A stretch of DNA of 18,816 bases from Bacillota bacterium (GTDB lineage: Bacteria; Bacillota; Clostridia; Clostridiales; Caloramatoraceae): contig JAEZLD010000092.1 of NCBI GenBank assembly GCA_023415335.1, positions 1 through 18,816 of the forward strand. Direction: 5' to 3'. The translations under genes and the position numbers were made by a program. The stretch's first letter is position 1; each line of letters begins with the position of its first letter. Under the pieces are notes generated by a model that was given only the letters and a program-made list of their open reading frames with translations, was not told the origin of the DNA and ran no database searches. Shown here piece after piece: positions 7,364 through 15,083 of the stretch.

Positions 7364-8632
7364 TTATCCTATATCCATAAGCTTTCCGATGAATACAGGA
7401 ATGCCTGTGGAGTTGTCAATTATAGCATATATGAACGGCCTGTCAAGGCGTATAGTGCGGATTTCAAGAGGAGCGCCTGATGCCTTCATTTCAACTTTTG
7501 TTACAGCCCCGGCCTTGGTGCCCTTTTCATCCACTGAGATAAAGGTTTTATGAAGTACGTTTTCAATATATAGCCCCCCTCTGGAGGAGGAGCCCATCTT
7601 TGAAAAATCTGCGTCTCCTCCAAAGGCTTTAGTCATTCCCATAGCCTTAAGGGCGTCGTTAAGCTCTATGGAATAGTCATAGCTGAATTTTGGAAGGCTT
7701 ACATGAACCTGCTCTTTATTGGCATCCTTTACGGAGCGCAGGAAGCTCTCTCCGGACATTCCCGACAGGTAATCGTTTATATCCACTCCCTGATTAGGCA
7801 GGAGAGCTGCAAAGCTGTAGCTTCCTCCTGAATAGTGCTTTAGAAAGCCCTGAGCTTTTCCATCATCAATGTAATAGCTCTCATCAGACTCCATAAACTC
7901 TACGGACTGCTTCTTTCCATCCAAACCAGTGAATGTTCCATCATGTATATCTGTACGTTTATAAATGTTTTCCCATTCTGCATCAAAGACCACTGCGTTT
8001 ATTAGGTACATCACTGCATCGTCCGATATATCATCAAGTATACTGTCTATCATGCCGTCAGTGTTGCTGCTGACCCATCCATTTATATCCTTTAAGGTCT
8101 GGTTATCAAAAGGAGAGCTGTATGCAGCAGCATTGTAATAGTCCGCATTCTTCTGCAGAAAGGATGGCTCCACTTTAAGGCGGTTTTCCTCGTTTCTGAA
8201 CCATATTGAATTGGCTATTGAAAGCTTTGATTTCTTATTGCTGGGAAGACTGTTTGAGTAGGAGTACAGGTATTTGTTCAGGTCATCAATAGACATACCT
8301 CCTGACAGCACCTTCTCCATCTGAGAGAGAGTATCCCCGTCAGCACCGTTAGCAGTCATGGACAAAGCCAGTAGCACTGAAACAGGGGATATGAGGGAGT
8401 TTTTGTTTTCCTTAGCGGCTAACTTGAAAAGCTCTATGGAAAAATCTGCAGCGCTGGATATAAAGGTATTGTCGGCATCTTTTCCATCCACCTTACTGGA
8501 CTTTATTCCGTCCATAAGGCTCATGGCTTTTACCTTTTTCCCTCCTGGGCTGCAGGAGGGGGTATTTATCAGTATAAGGCAGATAAGCATCAGGAATGCC
8601 AGGCTTCTTATTAGTATTATATTCTTCTTCAT
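7364..8632 (-). CDS. Serpin (serine protease inhibitor), exported, probably lipid-anchored
   Basis: A 422-residue serpin. Residues 5-26 form a hydrophobic export signal ending in TPSC (Cys27), a non-canonical lipobox, so membrane anchoring is likely but not certain. The serpin body (about residues 55-422) includes the NAVVFDAEW segment, which corresponds to the NA-x-YFKG region of animal serpins, and the C-terminal signature LDRPFIYAIID...GIPVFIGKL. The reactive loop hinge is EKGTKAGAVT (369-378) with Thr at P14 and small residues at P12, P11 and P10, as in inhibitory serpins. Counting from the hinge places the scissile bond near Ser385-Gly386. Bacterial serpins are uncommon and are thought to protect against host or rival proteases. 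The ATG follows AAAGGAG. It is transcribed alone. Confidence 0.95.
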   Translation of the reverse strand: MKKNIILIRSLAFLMLICLILINTPSCSPGGKKVKAMSLMDGIKSSKVDGKDADNTFISSAADFSIELFKLAAKENKNSLISPVSVLLALSMTANGADGDTLSQMEKVLSGGMSIDDLNKYLYSYSNSLPSNKKSKLSIANSIWFRNEENRLKVEPSFLQKNADYYNAAAYSSPFDNQTLKDINGWVSSNTDGMIDSILDDISDDAVMYLINAVVFDAEWENIYKRTDIHDGTFTGLDGKKQSVEFMESDESYYIDDGKAQGFLKHYSGGSYSFAALLPNQGVDINDYLSGMSGESFLRSVKDANKEQVHVSLPKFSYDYSIELNDALKAMGMTKAFGGDADFSKMGSSSRGGLYIENVLHKTFISVDEKGTKAGAVTKVEMKASGAPLEIRTIRLDRPFIYAIIDNSTGIPVFIGKLMDIG

Positions 8633-8820
8633 ATTTATGGCTCCTTTCGATGGATTATATAAGTTATCCCTCTATATATTAAACTGTGGTACATAATAAA
8701 AAGTTGCAGGGTAGATCAAAGATATGTAAATCATGGTATTATAATAGTAGATATATAAAGTAAAAATGAAAGCTGCAAGGAAATAATCATTAAACATAAA
8801 ATAAAAGGGAAGTGTATATT

Positions 8821-9552
8821 ATGAAAAAGCCTATAATAGGAATAATGGGCAGCTCATTTAAAAGGAATGGTACAGGTGGAGATACTCCTGTTGCGTTTGT
8901 AAATGAGTCCTATTTGAAAGCGATTATTTTAAACGGGGGAATACCATTTATAATACCAGTGCAAGGCAATACGGAGGATGTATCACAGCTTGTGGAGTTG
9001 TGCGATGGGCTTCTATTTCCAGGAGGTGGGGATGTGGACCCCTACATTTACGGGGAAGAGGTACATGTGCTCTGTGGCCCTGTAAAAAAGCATGAGGACG
9101 AGCTTTGGATTGAGGCAGAGCGCCTGGCAGAAAAAAAGAGGATTCCGGTACTGGGAATATGCAAGGGTATGCAGTTGGTTAATGTATCCAGAGGGGGAAG
9201 CCTTTATCAGGACCTGTCTGAGTTTGATTCCAAGCTTATACTGCATAGGCAGCAGCAGGATAGGGATTACCTTATCCATAAGGTATCCATAAGTCAGGAT
9301 TCCCTCCTTAGCAAAATACTTGGTACAAGCCATATATATACCAACAGCATGCATCATCAGTGTGTTAAAAGGATAGCAGCGGATTTAAAAATTACTGCCA
9401 GTACCTCTGATTCTATACCTGAGGCCATGGAGAGCAATGATGGAAGGATTGTTCTGGTGCAGTGGCATCCGGAGGAGCTTTTAACCAGCGAGCCAAGGAT
9501 GAATAAGCTGTTCGGCTGGCTGGTGAACAAGGCAATGGCAAAGATGGAATAA
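8821..9552 (+). CDS. Gamma-glutamyl-gamma-aminobutyrate hydrolase family protein (peptidase C26)
   Basis: A class I glutamine amidotransferase-fold hydrolase of the PuuD/peptidase C26 type, which cleaves gamma-glutamyl amides such as gamma-Glu-GABA or folate polyglutamates. From ATG 8821 it has 243 residues. Nucleophile Cys114 lies in LGICKGMQ, and His216 with Glu218 in QWHPEE complete the triad. FPGGGDVDP (residues 66-74) and YTNSMHHQ (about 173-180) are characteristic of the family. I prefer ATG 8821 over the in-frame GTG at 8812 because AGGGAAG at 8806-8812 then has an 8-base spacing. It is divergent from the serpin and isolated, so no pathway partner is visible. The upstream 188 bp contain a TATAAT (8740-8745) without a convincing -35. 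Confidence 0.9.
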   Translation: MKKPIIGIMGSSFKRNGTGGDTPVAFVNESYLKAIILNGGIPFIIPVQGNTEDVSQLVELCDGLLFPGGGDVDPYIYGEEVHVLCGPVKKHEDELWIEAERLAEKKRIPVLGICKGMQLVNVSRGGSLYQDLSEFDSKLILHRQQQDRDYLIHKVSISQDSLLSKILGTSHIYTNSMHHQCVKRIAADLKITASTSDSIPEAMESNDGRIVLVQWHPEELLTSEPRMNKLFGWLVNKAMAKME

Positions 9553-9591
9553 GGATAAAATTCAGTCCCTTATAGCTTTGCAGATATGAAT

Positions 9592-9625
9592 AAAAGAGCT
9601 TGCCTCATATGAGACAAGCTCTTTT
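9592..9625. terminator. Bidirectional terminator between C26 hydrolase and DUF819 gene
   Basis: AAAAGAGCTTG (9592-9602) pairs perfectly with CAAGCTCTTTT (9615-9625), and the loop contains the palindrome CTCATATGAG. It sits between convergent genes and ends in a T run in each direction. Confidence 0.88.
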
Positions 9626-9637
9626 GCAAAAGGGGTT

Positions 9638-10834
9638 CTAGAATAGGCTTGCTGCAATAATTCCGAAGTAGTTACCTATTACATATCCAAGTACTCCTAC
9701 AAGCATTGCAGGTCCAACAAGTACCGCCCAGCCCTTTGAAATAGCCATTGCAGCTGCTGTTGTTGGTCCGCCGATGTTAGCGTTGGAAGCTATAATCATA
9801 TCCTCAAGATTAAACTTTGCTGCCTTTCCAACTCCAAAGGTTACAATCAGGTTTACGAAAACAACTGTGAATGCGAATACAAACAGTATTGGGGAGTTCC
9901 TTACTATTTCCATAATGGATGCCGGAGCACCGATTACAGTAAAGAATATATATATGAGGAAGGTTCCTAGTTCATTTGCACCTGCAGCCTTGCCGAATAT
10001 GTTAGGAAGGAAGGTTGCAAGAAGCATGGTAGCGGTTGTCATAATCAGATACTTGTTTCCAAGCAGGGCATTAAGTACATACATTGCTCCACCTGAAGGA
10101 ATTATGCTTCCCAGGAAGTTAGCCAGCTCAGTGGAGAGCCAAACAATTACAAATGAAGCTGCCATATTAAAGCCTATGTCCTTAAGAGCAATTGGCTTTG
10201 CTTTCCAATGCTCTGCAGCAGCATTGGTGTCTCCCTTGTTTCCAGATTCAATTTCGTCAACAACAGGATGGCTATAGCCGTTTCTGAAAAACTTTATTGA
10301 AGGTATTGTTATAAGCACGAAGAAGTAAAGTACCATCAGCAGGTTGTCTGCAACAACTGCAGCTGATGCAAAAGGTGTTCCTGTTTGACCGAAGGCTTCC
10401 GCCATTGCTGCAAAGTTAACGCTTCCTCCGGTATAAGTACCGGTAAACATTGCAACTGCAGCCTTAATCTCTGGAACATTGCTGCCAAAAAGGAATCCTG
10501 CCAGAATTGCACCCAGCACTGTTCCAACTGAGCTTACAAGAAAAACGATAAGCAGACGTCCTGTTTCCTTGCCTATTCTCTTAAGGTCGCATTGGAAAAG
10601 AAGCAGGGGAACTGCCAGAGGAACTACATAACCCCATACAGCATCATATGCAGGGGCGTCCGTTGGGATTACCTTGAAGTTTGCCAGGGCCATCATTGCA
10701 ACTAATGCAATAATTGCACCGGTGAGCTTGTTTGCCCATGCATACTTTTGTTCAAGAATGATACTGCCGGAGGCTATGGTCACCATTATGGCCCACAAGG
10801 CCCAAGTATTGTCAGCACTGATTAAGCTGGACAT
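9638..10834 (-). CDS. DUF819 (YjcL-type) integral membrane protein, putative transporter
   Basis: From the ATG at 10834 it is 398 residues with about ten hydrophobic segments. Conserved DUF819 features are the DNTWALWAIM N-terminus, the glycine-rich MFTGTYTGGSVNFAAMAEA segment in the middle, and the C-terminal ASNANIGGPTTAAAMAISKGW motif. The internal repeat-like arrangement of the two Gly/Ala-rich loops resembles secondary transporters. Function is not established for the family. This start has GGAGTG six bases upstream, whereas the more upstream ATG at 10864 (10 extra residues) has no such site. It is divergent from a CPBP protein and upstream of two dipeptidases, so a peptide or amino acid substrate is a reasonable guess. 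A collapsed second copy lies at 14733-14970. Confidence 0.9.
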   Translation of the reverse strand: MSSLISADNTWALWAIMVTIASGSIILEQKYAWANKLTGAIIALVAMMALANFKVIPTDAPAYDAVWGYVVPLAVPLLLFQCDLKRIGKETGRLLIVFLVSSVGTVLGAILAGFLFGSNVPEIKAAVAMFTGTYTGGSVNFAAMAEAFGQTGTPFASAAVVADNLLMVLYFFVLITIPSIKFFRNGYSHPVVDEIESGNKGDTNAAAEHWKAKPIALKDIGFNMAASFVIVWLSTELANFLGSIIPSGGAMYVLNALLGNKYLIMTTATMLLATFLPNIFGKAAGANELGTFLIYIFFTVIGAPASIMEIVRNSPILFVFAFTVVFVNLIVTFGVGKAAKFNLEDMIIASNANIGGPTTAAAMAISKGWAVLVGPAMLVGVLGYVIGNYFGIIAASLF

Positions 10835-10944
10835 ATGAATCACTCCGTTTCTTAAAATTCTCATAACGTATGTATAGCTTTAATAATTTAACATAATTAC
10901 CACACAATTTGGAGGCACATGCATAAGCTATGAGTCGTAGTTTG

Positions 10945-10990
10945 ATTATAATTGTGGTTTGGTTGTTTTGTCAATTAAAATTCGACAAAA
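10945..10990 (-). promoter_or_regulatory. DUF819 promoter with a Spo0A-box-like site
   Basis: On the minus strand TTGACA (10969-10974) and TATAAT (10945-10950) are both perfect, spaced 18 bp. Immediately upstream, TTTTGTCGAA (10981-10990) contains the full consensus Spo0A box TTTGTCGAA. The -35 region is itself part of an inverted repeat (TTTTGTC 10966-10972 with GACAAAA 10984-10990). The same layout recurs at the second DUF819 copy. Spo0A control is inferred from the box only. Confidence 0.65.
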
Positions 10991-11075
10991 TTCAAATAAT
11001 TCCGCTAAGCATATATAAATATATGAGTAATAAATGGTAAAATATGAAAAGAACAATGACTAAAAATGAGGAAGG

Positions 11076-11139
11076 TTGATTTTTTGTTTATTAAAGTGTA
11101 TATTTTGACTAGGACCTAATTCGACTTTATTTCGACAAA
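11076..11139 (+). promoter_or_regulatory. Candidate promoter and tandem 0A-like boxes before the first CPBP gene
   Basis: TTGATT (11076-11081) and TATATT (11099-11104) with a 17-bp spacer form a moderate promoter. Just downstream, TTCGAC occurs twice exactly 11 bp apart (11120 and 11131). The second copy extends to TTCGACAAA, the reverse complement of the consensus Spo0A box. Boxes located between the start of transcription and the GGGGGG ribosome binding site would fit repression better than activation. The remaining bases of 10835-11158 are AT-rich with nothing further recognised. Confidence 0.45.
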
Positions 11140-11158
11140 ACTTTAAGGGGGGTCTAGT

Positions 11159-12046
11159 ATGAAGAAGTCATATTCAATTATTTCTATTGTGCTTTTTTCA
11201 TTGCTAAGTATTATTAGTTCAGCTGGCATTGCCATATATATGAATGTAAAGGGTATAAGCTATACCTCCAGCGAGGGAAATGTGTATGTTATGCTTATTT
11301 TCATCATATCTGGACTTTCAGCATTAATTGCCTGCGCAATAGGAAGGGGCAGCCTTAATGGTCTGGGCTATAAGCCTCGTTTTAAGGGCAAGGGAATATA
11401 TTACCTTATAGCCTGGTTATCCCCGGTTGCGCTTGCTGTACTGGGTGCAATCATATATTTCTTGTTTAATCCCGGAGACTTCGATCTGGATATGTCCTTG
11501 ATGAAGCAGACATTATCAGCACAGGGGGTAAGCCAGAGGAGCGTGGGCAGGATGTTCTGGACACAGCTTTTAGGAGGGCTTTTCCTGGCACCATTCTTCA
11601 ACATACTGACCTGTGGCATGGAGGAGCTTGGTTTCAGAGGATTCCTTTTTGCTGCAGTTAAGGAGAGAACCTCTGTGAAGGCTGCAGTGCTCATCACAAG
11701 CATAGCATGGGGAATATGGTATGTGCCCCTTGCTACAATAGGCTACCGTTATGGAAAGGAGGCATCCATACTGCCCTGGAGGGGGATGACTCTCATATTC
11801 CTTTTCTGCGTTCTTACAGGCTGTATTGCATGCTTATTCAGGCTTAGAACAGGGAGTATAATTCCAGGAGCGCTGTTCCGGTCAGTATTGAATGGTTTTT
11901 CTACCATAGCCATATGGTTTATGGCAGATGCCTATAATTCGTATATTGGACCGGCTATGTGGGGTGTACTGGGGGGGCTCCCCCTGCTTATATCAGGAGC
12001 AGTCTGCTTCTTTCTGTGCACAAAGGAAACAAGGGCTAAGGTATAG
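11159..12046 (+). CDS. CPBP-family membrane protein (Abi/CAAX protease-like) lacking both family histidines
   Basis: A 295-residue protein with about eight hydrophobic segments. The CPBP motif 1 is present as EELGFR (Glu155, Glu156, Arg160). Motif 2, normally Phe-x-x-x-His, reads Trp184-Gly-Ile-Trp-Tyr188. The last motif, normally His-x-x-x-Asn, reads Arg241-Ser-Val-Leu-Asn245. In archaeal Rce1 those histidines are part of the catalytic site, so proteolysis by the known mechanism is doubtful. CPBP members serve in bacteriocin self-immunity, protein processing or as scaffolds. It is divergent from the DUF819 gene, and its downstream neighbour pepV begins 66 bp later with only a weak hairpin (12059-12077) between, so co-transcription is likely. 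A close paralogue is at 15403-16302. Confidence 0.85.
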   Translation: MKKSYSIISIVLFSLLSIISSAGIAIYMNVKGISYTSSEGNVYVMLIFIISGLSALIACAIGRGSLNGLGYKPRFKGKGIYYLIAWLSPVALAVLGAIIYFLFNPGDFDLDMSLMKQTLSAQGVSQRSVGRMFWTQLLGGLFLAPFFNILTCGMEELGFRGFLFAAVKERTSVKAAVLITSIAWGIWYVPLATIGYRYGKEASILPWRGMTLIFLFCVLTGCIACLFRLRTGSIIPGALFRSVLNGFSTIAIWFMADAYNSYIGPAMWGVLGGLPLLISGAVCFFLCTKETRAKV

Positions 12047-12112
12047 GTGAAGGGTATGCTGCATAATAGCCATGCAGTACAGCTATACAAAAAACTATAA
12101 GGAGGAAAACGG

Positions 12113-13519
12113 ATGAGACAGTATGAGCTTAACCAGAAAATCGATGAGTTTTTAGAAAAAAGGAAGGATGAAATCGTCAGCAACATAGTGCGCCTGGTTA
12201 ATATCGAAAGTGTGGCAGTGGAAGCTGAAGGAAAGTACCCCTATGGTGAAGGCCCTGCGAGGGCTCTGGATGAAGCGCTTTCCATTGGAGCCTCTCTTGG
12301 TTTTGAGGCTAAAAATTATGACTACCAGTGCGGCTCCCTGCGTTATGGCACGGGAGAGGAGGAAATAGGCTTCTTCTCCCATGTGGATGTTGTTCCAGCA
12401 GGCAACAACTGGACGTATTCGCCCTTTGATGCAAAGGTTGAGAATGGATATATAATAGGCCGTGGTTCTAATGATGACAAAGGACCAGCTATGACAGCAC
12501 TTTATGCAATGCTTTGCTGCAAGGAGCTTGGAATACCGCTGAAGCATAGCCTCCGACTTGTGCTGGGATGTAATGAGGAAAACGGTATGCCTGATCTTCC
12601 CCACTATTTCAAATCTGAGAAGGCACCTGTATTTTCCATAATTGCAGATGCAGAGTTTCCGGTATGCTATGCTGAAAAGGGAATGCTTACTGTAACACTA
12701 AAGTCTTCACCGCTTCATGGAAGAATAACTGAAATGCATGGGGGAATGGTATATAACATGGTTGCAGACGAGGCTTATGCGGTGCTTAAGGATACAACAG
12801 CAGATGAGGCAATAAAGGCCCTTTCAAACACTGACCTTAAGGCGGAAGCGGCAGCAAATGGGGTTAAGATATCTGCCTTTGGAAAGGCCACCCATGCAGC
12901 ATGGCCAGAGGGCTCGGTTAATGCTATAAGAAAGCTTGCAGCAGGACTTGCTGAAAGCGGACTTGTAGATGACCAGGAGAGGGATGTGCTGAAGAAGATG
13001 GCTTCATATCTTGATGACTACTATGGGGAAGGCCTGGGAATAGCCTTTGAGGATGAGGTTACCGGAAAGCTTACACATGTTGCAGGAAAGGTAAGGAGGC
13101 TTGAGGATGGAGCCTTAACGCTGAACTTCAACATAAGGCACCCTGTATGTGTGACAACTGACAAGGTGCTTGAGCTAGTAAAGGAAAGGGCTGAAAAGGA
13201 TGGCTTTACAATAGAAGACACATTCATTCTTAAGCCGGTATACGTTGATCCGGAATCAGACATAGTAAAGAAGCTGACAGGCATATATAACGATGTAGCA
13301 GGTGACAACAGGAAGGCCTTCTATGAAGGAGGATTTACCTATGCCAGGGTAGTACCAAATGCAGTAGCCTATGGCCCCCACTTCCCGGGGCGGAAGCTTC
13401 CGTTCAGCGACGGTCGTGGAAAGGAGCATATGCCGGATGAGTGCATGTCCATACAGAACATAATGGATGCCATCCGAATATATGTACGTGCTATAATAGC
13501 AATAGACGAAATATATTAA
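12113..13519 (+). CDS. pepV: PepV-type dipeptidase (M20 family)
   Basis: A 468-residue di-zinc metallopeptidase that cleaves dipeptides, often with broad specificity for an N-terminal Xaa, in the cytosol. Visible ligands and catalytic residues are His90 and Asp92 in SHVDVVPAG, the bridging Asp121 in SNDDKGP, Glu155 (general base) and Glu156 in NEENG, Asp179 in ADAEFPV, and His439 in KEHMPDE. Length and the position of the final histidine match characterised lactic acid bacterium PepV closely. The lid domain occupies roughly 190-380. AAGGAGG precedes the ATG by 7 bases. It lies between the CPBP gene and the D-Ala-D-Ala dipeptidase, with gaps of 66 and 45 bp, which argues for an operon of intracellular peptide breakdown. 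Confidence 0.92.
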   Translation: MRQYELNQKIDEFLEKRKDEIVSNIVRLVNIESVAVEAEGKYPYGEGPARALDEALSIGASLGFEAKNYDYQCGSLRYGTGEEEIGFFSHVDVVPAGNNWTYSPFDAKVENGYIIGRGSNDDKGPAMTALYAMLCCKELGIPLKHSLRLVLGCNEENGMPDLPHYFKSEKAPVFSIIADAEFPVCYAEKGMLTVTLKSSPLHGRITEMHGGMVYNMVADEAYAVLKDTTADEAIKALSNTDLKAEAAANGVKISAFGKATHAAWPEGSVNAIRKLAAGLAESGLVDDQERDVLKKMASYLDDYYGEGLGIAFEDEVTGKLTHVAGKVRRLEDGALTLNFNIRHPVCVTTDKVLELVKERAEKDGFTIEDTFILKPVYVDPESDIVKKLTGIYNDVAGDNRKAFYEGGFTYARVVPNAVAYGPHFPGRKLPFSDGRGKEHMPDECMSIQNIMDAIRIYVRAIIAIDEIY

Positions 13520-13564
13520 TACAAATAAATATATTAATATAGTCAAACAGAAAGGAGTTTATTT

Positions 13565-14209
13565 ATGAATCAGAGTACAATGGGAATCAAAAAGGCTGGC
13601 CTTCCAGAAGGCTTTGTGTACATTGACGAGATTATTGAGGACTCCATAATAGATGCAAAATATGCAGGAACTGATAACTTTATGGGCAGGAGAGCAGATG
13701 GCTATGAAAAGCCCCTGGTGGTTATGACCAGGGAAGCCGCCGAAGCTTGCAGGATGGCTGCTGACATACTTAGGAAGCAGGGCTATGTATTAATATTCTA
13801 TGATGCATACCGTCCTCAGAGAGCAGTTGATGATTTCTGCAGATGGGGAGATGACCTGGCAGACCAGAGGAGAAAGCCTGTGCATTATCCCAATGTGGAA
13901 AAGGTGCAGATGTTTGATGAAGGATATATTGCTAGGAAATCAGGTCATACCCGTGGAAGCACTGTTGACCTTTCAATTGTGGACATGAAGACCCACCAGG
14001 AGATGGATATGGGCTCTATATTCGACTTCATGGACCCAAGAAGCTGGCCGGACTGCCCGGATATAACTGAACTCCAGAGGAAAAACCGGCATATACTGAG
14101 GGATGTAATGCTGCAGTGCGGATTCAGGCCATACGAGAAAGAGTGGTGGCATTTTACTCTTAAGGATGAGCCTTACCCCACAACATATTTTGATTTCCTT
14201 ATAAGCTAA
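13565..14209 (+). CDS. D-alanyl-D-alanine dipeptidase (VanX/DdpX family, M15D)
   Basis: A 214-residue zinc dipeptidase that hydrolyses D-Ala-D-Ala. The catalytic set is intact: Arg83 in YDAYRPQ, zinc ligands His128 and Asp135 in GHTRGSTVD, and Glu193 and His196 in EWWHF. No signal peptide is seen, so it acts in the cytosol. There is no VanH, VanA-type ligase or VanRS in the window, so this is more likely a DdpX-like enzyme for using D-Ala-D-Ala from wall turnover than a glycopeptide resistance gene. An AAGGAG site lies 8-9 bases before the ATG, and the gap to pepV is only 45 bp without a terminator, so the two are probably one operon. Confidence 0.93.
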   Translation: MNQSTMGIKKAGLPEGFVYIDEIIEDSIIDAKYAGTDNFMGRRADGYEKPLVVMTREAAEACRMAADILRKQGYVLIFYDAYRPQRAVDDFCRWGDDLADQRRKPVHYPNVEKVQMFDEGYIARKSGHTRGSTVDLSIVDMKTHQEMDMGSIFDFMDPRSWPDCPDITELQRKNRHILRDVMLQCGFRPYEKEWWHFTLKDEPYPTTYFDFLIS

Positions 14210-14219
14210 GCGGTAAAGC

Positions 14220-14245
14220 CTCCCTGGTGAGCAATCACCGGGGAG
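14220..14245 (+). terminator. Strong GC-rich hairpin just after the D-Ala-D-Ala dipeptidase
   Basis: CTCCCTGGTG (14220-14229) pairs with CACCGGGGAG (14236-14245), 10 bp with one G-T pair and a 6-nt loop. It begins 11 bases past the stop codon. No T-tract follows (CAGCAGTTTG), so it may protect or process the 3' end rather than terminate efficiently. A second imperfect hairpin with GGAGG/CCTCC arms lies at about 14650-14681. Confidence 0.5.
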
Positions 14246-14572
14246 CAGCAGTTTGACATGTCCCTTGGGCTTATACGTTCAATGAAAAAGGATACCCTAT
14301 ATATTATAGTACCTGATTCCACCACCTATTACCTTAAGGAGGAGCTTTACTCCCTTATGCAGAATAAGAATACCAGAATTATAATAACAGCAATCGGAGG
14401 ACAGGGAATACTTGTGGTAAGAGGCAACCAGCAGCTGAGCCCTCGTATATTACATAAATCCGGAAGGAATAATATACTTATTGCAACGACGTGTGATAAT
14501 CTGGCCTCTCTTAACAGCTGGCCGCTGCTTTTAGACTCCGGAGACCTGGAGCTTGACAGGATAGCAGGCTAG
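14231..14572 (+). pseudogene. C-terminal remnant of an ATP-NAD kinase (COG3199 type)
   Basis: The frame is open from 14231, with the first ATG at 14258 giving 104 codons. The translation carries MKKDTLYIIVPDSTT, then ITAIGGQGILVVRGNQQLSP, then ATTCDNLASLNSWPLLLDSGDLELD. These three blocks match, in order, the C-terminal half of COG3199 ATP-NAD kinases, where typical forms are DTLYILGPGTTT, TPIGGQGFIFGRGNQQ and ATxxKLxxLxxRPLLVDTGD. The N-terminal NAD-kinase half with its Gly-Gly-Asp-Gly motif is absent. A segment between the first and second blocks is shortened, and the usual final Gly-Tyr-Val strand is lost at the stop. No ribosome binding site precedes the ATG. I read this as a decaying fragment; recognition rests on motif memory. 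Confidence 0.7.
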
Positions 14573-14685
14573 AGAGGAAACTGCCCTTATTGCAGACAGC
14601 TTAAAGGCTTCAAGACAGTAAGTACCCTTTATTTCGGACGCTACCGGGATATGAGGGAGGGCATAAATAAGCCTCCTTATATATG

Positions 14686-14726
14686 AAAAACAACGCCCCA
14701 CTTATATAAGCAGGGCGTTGTTTTTT
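14686..14726. terminator. Bidirectional terminator beside the DUF819 remnant
   Basis: AAAAACAACGCCC (14686-14698) pairs perfectly with GGGCGTTGTTTTT (14713-14725), 13 bp, with the palindrome CTTATATAAG in the loop and T tracts on both strands. It occupies the same relative position as the terminator at 9592-9625 beyond the intact DUF819 gene, although the stem sequences differ. Confidence 0.88.
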
Positions 14727-14732
14727 GGTTAT

Positions 14733-14970
14733 TTAGAACAGGCTTGCTGCAGGGATCCCAAAGTAATTGCATTACATATCCAAGAAATCCTACCAGCATT
14801 GCAGGACCACAAGTACTTCCCAGCCCTTTGAAATGGCCATTGCGGCTGCTGCAAAAGGTGTATCTGTTTGCCCAAGCATACTTCTGTTTGAGAATGATAC
14901 TACCGGCAGCAATGGTAACCATTATGGCCCACAAGGCCCATGTGTTGTCTTTACTGATTAAACCAGACAT
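14733..14970 (-). pseudogene. Collapsed second copy of the DUF819 gene
   Basis: On the minus strand the start is the same as in the intact gene: GGAGTG, then ATG at 14970 and MSGLISKDNTWALWAIMVTIAAGSIIL. After about 33 codons it jumps to a short piece equal to the middle GQTGTPFASAA region, read out of frame, then to the last 35 codons (AAAMAISKGW...GPAMLVG...AASLF). About 957 bp of the 1197 bp are missing. The joints fall at CAAACA (14865-14870) and at a GCAGC-type repeat (about 14841-14852), which occur at both edges of the corresponding stretches in the intact gene. The first deletion shifts the frame, and small indels follow. The open frame running on to 14677 is not a real protein. Confidence 0.88.
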
Positions 14971-15083
14971 AGAATCACTCCGTTTCATTGATTTACTAGA
15001 ATGCTCATCTGTCTATGTATGATTATGAAATTCATTGAATTCCTGTCATTGCAAAGACAGATTTACATCATAGCTATAATTCG

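Noticed and set aside
10835..10864. 10-codon N-terminal extension of the DUF819 protein
   Set aside because: The GGAGTG ribosome binding site lies inside this stretch and points to the ATG at 10834; the paralogous remnant has the same arrangement.
13565..14209. Vancomycin resistance via VanX
   Set aside because: No VanH dehydrogenase, D-Ala-D-Lac ligase, VanY or VanRS genes accompany it; neighbours are a PepV dipeptidase and membrane proteins, so a metabolic DdpX-like role fits better.
14220..14245. Efficient Rho-independent terminator
   Set aside because: The stem is strong but no T-tract follows, so only a hairpin is claimed with reduced confidence.
9592..14726. Terminator loops with CTCATATGAG and CTTATATAAG as homologous sequence from the duplication
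   Set aside because: The loops look alike but the stems are unrelated, and short self-complementary loops arise easily; not used as evidence of duplication.
14677..14988. A complete 103-residue membrane protein on the minus strand
   Set aside because: It is the frameshifted readthrough of the collapsed DUF819 copy; its C-terminal residues include the terminator hairpin translated.
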